A stretch of DNA of 64,000 bases. It comes from CAVSWT01 sp963777515. Lineage in GTDB: Bacteria > Bacteroidota > Ignavibacteria > Ignavibacteriales > Ignavibacteriaceae. A program made the translations under genes and the position numbers. Positions 16,228 through 24,996 of this stretch are shown here, one piece after another. The stretch covers positions 297,154 to 361,153 of the forward strand of contig CAVZQU010000019.1 in the NCBI GenBank assembly GCA_963777515.1, given 5' to 3'. Each line of letters begins with the position of its first letter. Positions within the stretch are counted from its first letter, which is position 1. Below the pieces are notes generated by a model. It did no database searches. It saw only the letters and a list, made by a program, of their open reading frames with translations, and was not told the DNA's origin.

Positions 16228-18111
16228 TTATTTTTCACTTAATGGAAAACAAGCAATTACATTTGTACCATTTTCAGGTGAAGAATAAATAGACAATTCT
16301 CCCCCTGCTAATTCAACACGTTCCTGCATACCTAAAACACCGATGCTATTTCCGTTCAATGCTCGTTTTCTTACTTCCATAACATCAAATCCTTTTCCGT
16401 CATCTTGTATTTCAAGTCTTAATTGATTATCGATTATTTTAAATTCAATTTTAACATTTTTTGCTTCAGAATGTCTAATAACGTTATTAATAGCTTCTTG
16501 AATCACTCTGTAACAAGTTACTTCAATATCAGGAGAAAGCTTTTTATCTAATTCAATAGAGTCCATTTTTATGCTAATGCCTGAACGCTGTGACTGTTTA
16601 TTAATATACCAGCCAACTGTAGGTATTAAGCCTAAATCATCCAGCATTGAAGGCCTTAAATCTAAAGAAAGATTTCTTACAAGCTGCAATGAATGTTCGA
16701 CCAGTTCAACACTGTCTACTAAGTGAGATTTAAGTTTTGATGATTTTGTAACTTTATTTACCGCCTGAAGATTAATTTTAATTGCAGTCAATGTTTGTCC
16801 TATTTCATCATGAAGTTCTCGTGCAATTACTCTTCGTTCACTTTCCTGGGCTTCAATTAATCTTTTTGATAAAATTTTTAGTCTATCTTGGGCTATTTGA
16901 ATTTTATTAAATAATCTTTCCCTTTCTTCTTCTACTTTTTTTCTTTCACTTATATCGCTGCAAATAAATTGCACTGCATTTTCACCTTTATAATAAAATG
17001 GCATTGCAGTTACTTCAAGATAAATTAATGTTCCATCCAGTTTGTTAGCTTTAATTTCCAGTAAAGGAGTTTTTTCATTTAGTTCTAATTTCTTTAATTC
17101 TTCAGATATAATTTTATAATTATCATGATGAATAAAGTCATTAATTGATTTTCCTACTACCTGGTTTAGGTTTTCTGCACCAAATAATAAAACACCAGCT
17201 GCATTTATAAACATTATTTTTTCATCTTTTAAAATCCCCACAGTATTCGGTGAAAGTTCAACAAGCTGACGGTATCTCTCTTCACTTTCTTTTATTGCTT
17301 CATCGGCATGTTTTCTTTCGGTTATATCATCAAATGTTGTATAAACCTGGTATGGCTTGTCTTCACCGCTTTTAAATAACGGAACAGCATTAACATTAAT
17401 CCATCGATATACCTCATCATAAGGTGTTAAAATGCCCATTACAAAATTCTGAACTTCTTTCCCCATGTTTAGTGCAACCATTGCAGGATGTGCATCATCA
17501 ATAACTTCTGTTCCATCTTCAAGAATTGATTTATAGCCAGAGGTTAATGAGGATTTACCCTGCATTTGTTCTAAAGTTAATCCTAATATTTTTTGTGCAG
17601 CCGGGTTTGCAGATAAAATTCCTTTCCCGGTTTCTTCATAAATAACACCCTGGGTCATAGTCTCAAATAAAGTGCGGTGTTTTTGTTCTGAATATTTTAA
17701 CGCGTCCTCATTGTTTTTTCTTTCGGAAATATCTCTCCCAATTGCATAAAAATGATTAAACTCATTCGAAGGTGAAATATTCCATTCGGTCCATAAATAT
17801 TTTCCATTATTACATCTTAATCTGCCTTCAAAAGTTTTTATTTTATCGCCCGCCTGTAAATTCATTAATTGAATTTGAGCTGATGTTTGATCATCAAAAT
17901 GAAACAAATCCGAAAAAGAAATTGATGAAATCAAAACATCATCAAAACCTGTAATCTTTAATAAAGATAAGCTTGCATTTTCAATAATACCCTGAAAATT
18001 GGAGACAAGAAGAAGATCAGACGATAATTTGAAGAAATTAATTAAGTCAGCATCAGAAGTAATTAACTTAGAATTTATTTTATTTGTTTTTATGTTTTCC
18101 TTTACAAACAT
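16228..18111 (-). CDS. PAS-domain sensor histidine kinase, HisKA_3 (NarX/DegS) type
   Basis: 627 residues, no membrane helix. Three PAS domains (about 25-135, 145-265 and 275-390), each ending in a DISERK/DITERK PAC motif, then a short coiled coil. The HisKA_3 domain has ERRVIARELHDEIGQTLTAI, with His near 434. The NarX-type HATPase has EAINNVIRHSEAKNV, DDGKGFD and GVLGMQERVELAGG. This is the standard pairing with a NarL-type regulator, whose gene follows directly. PAS2 carries a PAS/PAC with a GVIYEETGKG start. The ligand cannot be read from sequence. Confidence 0.94.
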   Translation of the reverse strand: MFVKENIKTNKINSKLITSDADLINFFKLSSDLLLVSNFQGIIENASLSLLKITGFDDVLISSISFSDLFHFDDQTSAQIQLMNLQAGDKIKTFEGRLRCNNGKYLWTEWNISPSNEFNHFYAIGRDISERKNNEDALKYSEQKHRTLFETMTQGVIYEETGKGILSANPAAQKILGLTLEQMQGKSSLTSGYKSILEDGTEVIDDAHPAMVALNMGKEVQNFVMGILTPYDEVYRWINVNAVPLFKSGEDKPYQVYTTFDDITERKHADEAIKESEERYRQLVELSPNTVGILKDEKIMFINAAGVLLFGAENLNQVVGKSINDFIHHDNYKIISEELKKLELNEKTPLLEIKANKLDGTLIYLEVTAMPFYYKGENAVQFICSDISERKKVEEERERLFNKIQIAQDRLKILSKRLIEAQESERRVIARELHDEIGQTLTAIKINLQAVNKVTKSSKLKSHLVDSVELVEHSLQLVRNLSLDLRPSMLDDLGLIPTVGWYINKQSQRSGISIKMDSIELDKKLSPDIEVTCYRVIQEAINNVIRHSEAKNVKIEFKIIDNQLRLEIQDDGKGFDVMEVRKRALNGNSIGVLGMQERVELAGGELSIYSSPENGTNVIACFPLSEK

Positions 18112-18434
18112 CCTATTTTCATTATATGATACTACTTACTCTTATAAAACATTAAAACTAATGTATTTATAGAGTATCCCATCAGTATTTAACAAATATC
18201 TTACCAATACTTGCTAATTATAAATTATTCATTTTTCTATGGGGGAAACTTTAAAAAGGATTGAATATCAAATTATATATAGCTTCTTTAGATAATCAAA
18301 TCTAGGATAAGGTACGAAAAGATATGACCTCAGGGAAAAATTTACATGTTTCTTCGAATTTCCTTAGAGAATTCTACCGAAAACTAATGACAACTAAATT
18401 CTGATATTTATCTCATGACCTCTATAAATTACAT
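18112..18434. other. Intergenic region upstream of the HisKA_3 kinase gene
   Basis: 323 bp without a coding frame. It lies between the kinase start and the stop of the YihY-family gene, so it should hold the kinase promoter and a terminator. The only structure I noticed is an 8-bp direct repeat, ATGACCTC, at 18324-18331 and 18415-18422. No clear hairpin with a T tract was found. Confidence 0.4.
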
Positions 18435-19376
18435 TTATTTTTCATTTTTAGCTGATATTTTATCAGGTAGCTCTAATGCAAGACTCTGGTCATGATATTT
18501 CATAAAATTCTTAGTTGGCTTAATCCCCTCTCCCAACTTTTCAGCGAATACTTGAGTAAATTCGGCACCAAGGAATAGAATTTGTGCTGAATAATAAATC
18601 CACAATAATAATACAACCAAAGAACTTGCAGCTCCATAAGTTGAGCCCAAAGTACTTTGTCCAATATAAAGGCCAATTAAATATTTACCCAGCGCAAAAA
18701 GAACGGCTGTAACAATTGAGCCAACCCAAACATGCTTCCATTCTAATTCCACATCCGGTAGACCTTTGAAAATCATTCCAAACAAAATAAAAATTATTCC
18801 CACTGAAATGACAATATCAATTGAATCAAGGAGAAATACAGGTATAGAAACTAATTTTTCGTTTATGTATGAACTTAAAGCAGAAATTAGTGCACTGATA
18901 ATTAATGAAACTAATAATAAAAATCCTGTTCCTAAAACAATACTAAAAGATTTTATCCGGTCCATCAGTAGTCCTTTAATTAAACTTCTCCCAGGCTTTG
19001 GTTTTACTTTCCAAACCATATCCAGCGAATCTTGAAGTTCAACAAAAACCACTGTTGACCCAATTATCATTGTTACTAAGCTCATAACTATCGCAATAAT
19101 ATTTGCGGCTGAAAAGCTGACTTTTTTAAGAGCATTTTGTATTAGTACTGCGCTCTCAGGACCAACAATATCCTTAATCTCACCTACAATTTGTCCGCTG
19201 GCAGCTTTCTCGCCAAATATTAATCCAGCAACACTTATCGCAATTATTAATAATGGAGCTAAAGAAAATATGGTATAAAATGATAACGCAGCACCGAGCT
19301 TTGGACATTTATCATCAATAAATTTATTGATAACATCTAGCAAGAATTCCCAAATAAATTTGATATTTTTTTTCAT
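18435..19376 (-). CDS. YihY/BrkB-family inner-membrane protein
   Basis: 313 residues with about six membrane helices. The family start is clear: CPKLGAALSFYTIFSLAPLL, followed by IGSTVVFVELQDSLDMVWKV and, near the C-terminus, YGAASSLVVLLLWIYYSAQI then LFLGAEFTQVFAE. Members were once called RNase BN, but the family is an integral membrane transporter-like protein of uncertain function. The gene stands alone; it lies 57 bp downstream of the serine hydrolase gene and could share its transcript. The ATG at 19376 fits the family start. Confidence 0.9.
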   Translation of the reverse strand: MKKNIKFIWEFLLDVINKFIDDKCPKLGAALSFYTIFSLAPLLIIAISVAGLIFGEKAASGQIVGEIKDIVGPESAVLIQNALKKVSFSAANIIAIVMSLVTMIIGSTVVFVELQDSLDMVWKVKPKPGRSLIKGLLMDRIKSFSIVLGTGFLLLVSLIISALISALSSYINEKLVSIPVFLLDSIDIVISVGIIFILFGMIFKGLPDVELEWKHVWVGSIVTAVLFALGKYLIGLYIGQSTLGSTYGAASSLVVLLLWIYYSAQILFLGAEFTQVFAEKLGEGIKPTKNFMKYHDQSLALELPDKISAKNEK

Positions 19377-19433
19377 TATCCGCCTATTAAATTTTTAACT
19401 TGTCTATAAAGAGTAAAAATAAAATTTGAAAAA

Positions 19434-20333
19434 TTAGCTCTGAGAAATTACGTAATTATAAATCATTCTTGATATCTTCGCTTGTAGCTTTATAACCCCC
19501 TCTGAATCTTTAACATTTTTGGAAAGCAATACTAAAACATATTTTCGTCCGTCGGGCAAATAAACAATTCCTGAATCATGTCCCACACCTGTAATTGAAC
19601 CAGTTTTGTGGGCTACTTTAACATCTTCCGGAAGATTTGCCGGTATTCTTTCATTAAATTTTTGCTGAAGTAATATATTAATCATATCATTACAAGATGA
19701 ATCTGATAATATTTTATGCTCAGCAATTGCTTTAAATATTACCATTAAGTCATAAGCCGTTGTAGTATTATTTAAACCAAGGTCGAAAGCTTTTATATCC
19801 TCCACGCCTCTTAAAACTTTAATATCATTTGCCCCTATTTGCTTCATAGTTTTCATTACGTTTTTCGCATCAACTAAATCGATTAAAATATTTGTAGCAA
19901 GATTGCTGCTTACAGTTATCATTTCATAAACCAAATCATAAATAGTCTTTTTGTGCCCAATATATTTATAAAATCCTTCACCTGAATCTTCCCCAATATC
20001 CATTGAATACTTTGAACTGTCTACTATACTTTTAAATTCATTTCTAATTAATATGGAATCACTTAGATTAAATTTTCCTTCTTCTGCTTGTTTGAAGACC
20101 TCTATCATAACCGGAGTTTTCATTGTGCTGGCTGCATGGAATTCTTCTTTTTCATTTATAAAAAGATGGTCAGATTCATAATCTAGATTTAAATAGGCAA
20201 CCGCAAAATCTCCTTCAAACTTATTACACTCTGCTAATATTTGTTGCTTTAATGAATCTAATTTATTTTGGTTTGGAACTTTTGCCATCAGTAAACTCCC
20301 GAATAGAAATGGAATGAATATTAATCTTTTCAT
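19434..20333 (-). CDS. Class A beta-lactamase-like serine hydrolase
   Basis: 299 residues with a signal peptide (about 1-17). It has the serine-enzyme motifs in order: STMK at 69-72 (nucleophile Ser69, Lys72), SSN at 142-144 in place of SDN, an omega-loop-like stretch GVEDIKAFDLGLNNTTTA, and KTG in VAHKTGSITG near 243. Length and motif spacing fit the beta-lactamase2 family. The altered SDN and loop suggest a general D-Ala or peptide-type hydrolase more than a proven resistance enzyme. It is periplasmic by its signal peptide. Confidence 0.85.
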   Translation of the reverse strand: MKRLIFIPFLFGSLLMAKVPNQNKLDSLKQQILAECNKFEGDFAVAYLNLDYESDHLFINEKEEFHAASTMKTPVMIEVFKQAEEGKFNLSDSILIRNEFKSIVDSSKYSMDIGEDSGEGFYKYIGHKKTIYDLVYEMITVSSNLATNILIDLVDAKNVMKTMKQIGANDIKVLRGVEDIKAFDLGLNNTTTAYDLMVIFKAIAEHKILSDSSCNDMINILLQQKFNERIPANLPEDVKVAHKTGSITGVGHDSGIVYLPDGRKYVLVLLSKNVKDSEGVIKLQAKISRMIYNYVISQS

Positions 20334-20476
20334 TTGTTTTCCATAATTAATATTTATATAATCTTAAAAACATTTTCTAATTGAACATTTTTCCTTATTT
20401 TCACCCATTCAAAATTACAAAATGTTTTTTGAGTATAAAAAGCAACTATAATTTTATTAATCAACACGGAGTGTTA

Positions 20477-20890
20477 GTGCAATTATTGGAAAAAGATTTT
20501 GAAGAATTTGTTTATGTAAAAGAATCCGGGATACATGGCAAAGGTTTATTCTCTTCTGTTAAAATTGAAGAGGGGGAAACAATAATGGTAATTAAAGGCG
20601 AAGTAATTTCAGGCGATGAATGTGAACGACGCGAAGATGAAGAAGATAATGTTTATATATTCTGGAATGGCGACGATTGTTATATCGATACAGCAATGAC
20701 AAGTAAAATAAAGTATATTAATCATAAATGTGACTACAACTGTGAAGTTTTGGATAATGATGAAACCTCCCTTTTACTTGTTGCAGACCGAGATATTGAA
20801 CCTAACGAAGAACTAACAATTGATTATGGTTACGAAGAAATTTATGAATATTGCAGATGCGAAAAATGTGTGCTAAAGGTTGCTGTGTAA
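20477..20890 (+). CDS. SET-domain protein
   Basis: 137 residues from the GTG at 20477, chosen because GGAG lies 5 nt upstream; a TTG at 20381 is open but has no ribosome-binding site. SET motifs are complete: GIHGKGLFSS at the start, YINHKCDYNCEV (the NHxCxxNC pocket), NEELTIDYGYE, and a post-SET-like Cys group CRCEKC near the end. Family role: S-adenosylmethionine-dependent lysine methylation. Bacterial members are usually gained by transfer and their substrates are rarely known. The gene is convergent with the YrdB-like pseudogene; the palindromic element at 20899 follows 8 bp after the stop. Confidence 0.85.
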   Translation: MQLLEKDFEEFVYVKESGIHGKGLFSSVKIEEGETIMVIKGEVISGDECERREDEEDNVYIFWNGDDCYIDTAMTSKIKYINHKCDYNCEVLDNDETSLLLVADRDIEPNEELTIDYGYEEIYEYCRCEKCVLKVAV

Positions 20891-20898
20891 TTTAAAGC

Positions 20899-21023
20899 AA
20901 AGAGGCTGTCTCAAAACTGTCATTCCGAATTTATTTCGGAATCTATTATTTTGATTTTGAAATGAAATTAGAACCTGAAACAAGTTCAGGTTGACAAAAT
21001 CTGACTTTTGAGACAGCCTCTTT
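20899..21023. repeat. 125-bp MITE-like element with 18-bp perfect terminal inverted repeats
   Basis: The ends AAAGAGGCTGTCTCAAAA (20899-20916) and TTTTGAGACAGCCTCTTT (21006-21023) are perfect reverse complements. Inside are two smaller palindromes: ATTCCGAA/TTCGGAAT around 20922-20942 and CCTGAA/TTCAGG around 20974-20990. There is no coding capacity. It lies between two convergent genes, so it can also act as a two-way terminator. I saw no clear target-site duplication and no second copy in the window. A mobile miniature element is the likeliest reading. Confidence 0.75.
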
Positions 21024-21033
21024 ACGGTAATAT

Positions 21034-21415
21034 TTAATTCTTTAATAGCCACAAAACATAATCATACGAAAAGATGTAGTGCAGCAAAGTTATAATTAAA
21101 AATATCCATGCAATAGCTGCATTACCCACATTAAACAGTCCCCATACAGCAAATCCAAAAACTAGAATTTCAATAATTTAATCTTGCAATGCCCGGAACT
21201 GGAGTTGGAGCTTCTTTGCCGCTTATGAAATCTATTTTAGTTCTAAACCTTCCCCATAAAAAAGCTGCAAGTAATGGAGTCCCAAAAGCTAATAAATGTT
21301 TTATTACACCTTCGCCTGCATTCCAACCCCAATACCCAATTGAATAGATGGCAGACAATTCAAGTATAAATCTGACCGCAAGATTAACTGGACTTCTTGA
21401 TAGTGCAAAGTTCAT
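21034..21415 (-). pseudogene. YrdB-family (DUF2568) small membrane protein, frameshifted
   Basis: The first 80 codons (VNLAVRFILELSAIYSIGYW, then GTPLLAAFLWGRF) match the start of YrdB-family proteins. The frame then stops at 21170. Removing one base from the TTT at 21177-21179 (AAA on the coding strand) restores the rest: PVPGIARLIIEILVFGFAVW and a final hydrophobic helix ending YDYVLWLLKN at 21034. The repaired product is 126 residues, the normal family length, with about four membrane helices. It is either a recent pseudogene or a sequencing error; the preserved second half favours a very recent change. Confidence 0.8.
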
Positions 21416-21604
21416 AAGTTTTTTTCTTAAAGTTTATTTTGAATTTAACACAAGCTATAATTATAAAAACTAAACTAAAATTAATTCAAATAATATATTT
21501 ATTCCGTTGATGAAGAATTCTGCAAAATGCAATTTATTGTTGAATTAAAATTTCAAATAAATTATTATTACAGTACCTTTATAGTAAAATAAAAGGGGTT
21601 TATT

Positions 21605-23365
21605 ATGAAAAAATTTTTACTCATTACTACTCTAATAATTGTCAGTCAAATTTCAATTTTAGCTCAAACTGCAATATCTCCATCTGTTGGTGATGGATCT
21701 GAGTTAAATCCTTATCAAATTTCAAGTTTGGAAAATTTATATTGGATAAGCCAAAATTCAAGTGAATGGAATAAATATTTTATTCAAATTGCTGATATTG
21801 ATGCTTCAGAAACATCCTCTTGGTTTTCAAGCGCAGGTTGGATACCTATTGGAAATACAACAACAAATTTTACCGGAAATTACGATGGACAAAACTTCAA
21901 GATTGTCAATCTGTTTATAAATCGTAGTGGAACCAACTATATTGGATTATTTGGATATGTCTCTGGGGCAACTATAACTAATCTAGGAGTAACCAACTCC
22001 AATATAAAAGGAAGATATTATGTTGGCGGTTTAACCGGAACTTCAATAGGAGCTTCCACTATTACAAATTGTTTTTCTTCAGGCTTGGTCACTGCAGCAA
22101 ATGATTATGCCGGCGGACTTATTGGCTTAAATGATGGAGCTTCTACAATTAGCAATTGCTCTTCATCAGATTCGGTTTCAGGAAATAATTATGTTGGCGG
22201 ATTGATAGGAAGAAATCAGGGGTCGTCAATAGTAGAAAATTGCTTTTCAACCGGCGGCATATATGGAGGAGCTAACTCGGGCGGATTAATCGGTTATGGT
22301 AATCATTCTATCATTAAGAAAAGTTATTCAATTGGTAATGTATACGGTGGCTTTAATCTGGGAGGATTAATCGGTGAAAGTGAAAGTACTTCAAGTATTG
22401 AAAACAGTTATGCGTTAGGTTCAGTTACTGGAACTGATGCAAGCGTTGGCGGACTTGTAGGTTTTCACTATAATAGTTCTACTATTACAAATTGTTATTC
22501 AACAGGAAAAGTTACGGGCACTTCAAATGTTGGAGGATTTATAGGTAGAGATTTATCTGGAACAACAATTACAAATTCATTTTGGGATACTGAAACTTCT
22601 GAAACAACTGATGGCGTAGGAAGTGTATCTCCTGACCCTTCAGGAGTATCCGGGAAAACCTCAGCAGAGATGAAAACAGAAAGTATTTTTACAAATGCTG
22701 GATGGGATTTTACAAATGTTTGGCAAATGTTTTCAGAAAATTATCCGGATTTAAAGTCCAATGAAAATCCTTTGTTACCTGTAGAATTAACATCTTTTTC
22801 AGCTGATAGAAATGGAGCTTCAATAAAATTGAGTTGGGAAACTGCCACTGAAATAAATAATTATGCTTTTGAAATTGAGCGCTCGTCTTCTTTAACAGGA
22901 TACAATAATTATTCATGGAACAAAATTGCGACAGTATTTGGAAATGGAAATAGTAATTCAATAAAATATTATTCTTATGCTGATAATAAAGTCACTAATG
23001 GGAAATATTTTTATCGCTTAAAACAAATAGATATGGATGGTCATTTTACTTATTCCCATATAGTTGAAGTTGATTTAGGAATACCATCTGCATATAAACT
23101 ATTTCAAAATTACCCCAATCCTTTTAACCCAAGTACTGTGATAAACTATGAGGTACCGGAAGATTCAAAAATTCAAATAAAGATTTATAATATTTTAGGC
23201 AGTGAAGTTGCAGCTTTAGTGAATGAATATAAGTCTGCAGGATTATATGAAATTAATTTTAATGCTTCCAAACTAAGCAGCGGAGTTTATATTTACAAAA
23301 TAAATGCGATAAAGAATAATAAAATTTTATTTAGTTCTTCAAAACAAATGATGTTGATAAAATAA
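21605..23365 (+). CDS. Secreted GLUG-repeat protein with type IX secretion sorting domain
   Basis: 586 residues. A signal peptide (about 1-21, ending ISILAQ) is followed by six or so GLUG repeats from about 100 to 330, each with YVGGLIG- or SGGLIG-type cores and NCFS/NCYS turns. A short immunoglobulin-like domain begins LPVELTSFSADRNGASIKLS near 390. The C-terminal type A sorting domain (about 497-586) has YKLFQNYPNPFNPS, IYNILGSEVA and SGVYIYKI. It is exported by the Sec system and then type IX secretion, and anchored at or released from the cell surface. GGGG lies 8 nt before the ATG. It is monocistronic, ended by the terminator at 23384-23411. Confidence 0.92.
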   Translation: MKKFLLITTLIIVSQISILAQTAISPSVGDGSELNPYQISSLENLYWISQNSSEWNKYFIQIADIDASETSSWFSSAGWIPIGNTTTNFTGNYDGQNFKIVNLFINRSGTNYIGLFGYVSGATITNLGVTNSNIKGRYYVGGLTGTSIGASTITNCFSSGLVTAANDYAGGLIGLNDGASTISNCSSSDSVSGNNYVGGLIGRNQGSSIVENCFSTGGIYGGANSGGLIGYGNHSIIKKSYSIGNVYGGFNLGGLIGESESTSSIENSYALGSVTGTDASVGGLVGFHYNSSTITNCYSTGKVTGTSNVGGFIGRDLSGTTITNSFWDTETSETTDGVGSVSPDPSGVSGKTSAEMKTESIFTNAGWDFTNVWQMFSENYPDLKSNENPLLPVELTSFSADRNGASIKLSWETATEINNYAFEIERSSSLTGYNNYSWNKIATVFGNGNSNSIKYYSYADNKVTNGKYFYRLKQIDMDGHFTYSHIVEVDLGIPSAYKLFQNYPNPFNPSTVINYEVPEDSKIQIKIYNILGSEVAALVNEYKSAGLYEINFNASKLSSGVYIYKINAIKNNKILFSSSKQMMLIK

Positions 23366-23383
23366 CCTTCTAGGGTAATAATT

Positions 23384-23412
23384 AAAAAGGACACTATTGA
23401 GTGTCCTTTTTT
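23384..23412. terminator. Strong bidirectional terminator
   Basis: A perfect 12-bp stem AAAAAGGACACT/AGTGTCCTTTTT with a 4-nt loop (ATTG, 23396-23399). A/T runs flank both sides, so it can stop the GLUG gene on the plus strand and pepD on the minus strand. It sits between these convergent genes. Confidence 0.92.
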
Positions 23413-23437
23413 AATACGATTCCAAAAATATTATTCT

Positions 23438-24904
23438 TTATTTTTTTTCAGCTAACTCTTTTAAAATCCCTTTGAGTAGATCATAAAATTTTTCAACTGT
23501 ATTGATATTTACTCTTTCATTCGGAGAATGTGCGCCTTCAATTGTTGGCCCGAAAGATATCATATCAAGACCAGGATTTTTATCTCCTAAAATACCGCAT
23601 TCAAGTCCGGCATGAATAGCTTTTATTTCAGGTTCTTTATTGAAAAGCTCTTTAAAAACTTTTTTAGAAGTTTTAAGAATAGCAGAATCCATATCAGGCT
23701 TCCAACCTGGATAGCCATCTGTTGCACTTAATTTTGCTCCTGACAAATTAAAAACAGCTTTGACAGTATTTGCAATACTTATTTTTGCACTATCAATCGA
23801 ACTTCTTTGGCTTGTCCCTATCCTTAAATTATCACCGTCTATTTTTAATGTGGCAACATTGGTTGAAGTTTCAACTAAATCCGGAATATCCTGGCTCATC
23901 GTTATTACGCCATGCGGCAAAGCAAGTAAAGTGTTTATTATTTTTTTTGTAAATGCTTTTGTAAAAGTTTTATCTGATTTATATCCGGATTTCTTAAATT
24001 CAATTTTTACTCCGCCATCAGAGGTTTTAAATTCATTCAGTATATTTTTCTGAAACTCAGAAATTTTATTTGAAATATCTTTTTCATCTTTACTATTAAT
24101 TAATACTATTGCTTCAGCCTCGCGAGGGATTGCATTTCGCAGGCTGCCGCCTTCTAATCTGGAAATTGTGAAATCCGAGCTTTCAATGTTTTTCAGCACT
24201 CTGCCTAAAATTTTAATAGCATTTCCTCTGCCGGCTTTAATATCCAAACCTGAATGTCCGCCTTTTAATCCTGTCACCATAATTTCATAAGGTACATAAT
24301 CATCTTTAGCTTTTTCCCATTCGATATCAAAATCAGCAAGAGTATCCACTCCTCCTGAACATCCGACATAAAAAGCTCCGTCTTCTTCAGAATCTAAATT
24401 CAATAAAGTTTTACCGGAAATAAATCCAGGCTCAAGATTAGTTGCACCTGTTAATCCTGTTTCTTCGTCTACTGTTAATAAAACTTCTATCGGCCCGTGA
24501 ACTGCTTCTTTATCGGTAGCTACTGCTAATCCGGCAGCAACACCAATTCCATTGTCGCTTCCTAAAGTTGTTCCATCAGCAGTTATCCAGCCATCTTCTC
24601 TAATAACTTTTATCGGGTCGTTTTCAAAATCATGTTTTGTATCTTTATTTTTTTCACAAACCATGTCCACATGCCCCTGCAATACAACTGTTGGGGCATT
24701 TTCGTATCCTTTTGTTGCCGGAATATAAAAGACAAGATTTCCAACTTTATCTTCCTTAAATTTTATATCTAATTCCTTAGCTAAGTTTTTTAAATGCTTT
24801 AGAATTTTTCCTTCCTTTTTTGAAGGACGTGGCACTTGTGTTATTTCATAAAATCTTTTCCATAAGATTTCTGGTTTCAATCCTTGAATTGCTGTTTCCG
24901 ACAT
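23438..24904 (-). CDS. pepD: Aminoacyl-histidine dipeptidase (Xaa-His dipeptidase, PepD), M20 family
   Basis: 488 residues, the normal PepD length. Metal-site motifs are present: QGHVDMVCE (His and Asp), LGSDNGIGVAAG (bridging Asp), VDEETGLTGA (Glu base and ligand) and LNLDSEEDGAFYVGCSGG. A late HAGLECG supplies the last His ligand. The dimerisation insertion lies between. It is a cytoplasmic zinc dipeptidase that cleaves dipeptides such as carnosine-type Xaa-His. GGAGG lies 6 nt before the ATG. The typA terminator just upstream separates it from typA, so it has its own promoter. Confidence 0.93.
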   Translation of the reverse strand: MSETAIQGLKPEILWKRFYEITQVPRPSKKEGKILKHLKNLAKELDIKFKEDKVGNLVFYIPATKGYENAPTVVLQGHVDMVCEKNKDTKHDFENDPIKVIREDGWITADGTTLGSDNGIGVAAGLAVATDKEAVHGPIEVLLTVDEETGLTGATNLEPGFISGKTLLNLDSEEDGAFYVGCSGGVDTLADFDIEWEKAKDDYVPYEIMVTGLKGGHSGLDIKAGRGNAIKILGRVLKNIESSDFTISRLEGGSLRNAIPREAEAIVLINSKDEKDISNKISEFQKNILNEFKTSDGGVKIEFKKSGYKSDKTFTKAFTKKIINTLLALPHGVITMSQDIPDLVETSTNVATLKIDGDNLRIGTSQRSSIDSAKISIANTVKAVFNLSGAKLSATDGYPGWKPDMDSAILKTSKKVFKELFNKEPEIKAIHAGLECGILGDKNPGLDMISFGPTIEGAHSPNERVNINTVEKFYDLLKGILKELAEKK

Positions 24905-24957
24905 AATATTCCTCCATATACTTATTTTATTATTTTCACTTGCATATTGACAAGTAA

Positions 24958-24982
24958 ATAAAAAAGACGCCTTGTGAGCGTC
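24958..24982 (-). terminator. Terminator of typA
   Basis: On the minus strand GACGC (24978-24982) and GCGTC (24966-24970) form a stem with a 7-nt loop, followed by TTTTTTA. It lies 15 nt after the typA stop codon and before pepD. Confidence 0.8.
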
Positions 24983-24996
24983 CCTTTATTTTAGTT

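Noticed and set aside
19434..20333. Naming the serine hydrolase as a proven antibiotic-resistance beta-lactamase
   Set aside because: SDN is replaced by SSN and the omega loop differs, so resistance cannot be claimed from sequence.
22710..22961. 83-residue minus-strand frame inside the GLUG gene
   Set aside because: Antisense shadow of a clear secreted protein.
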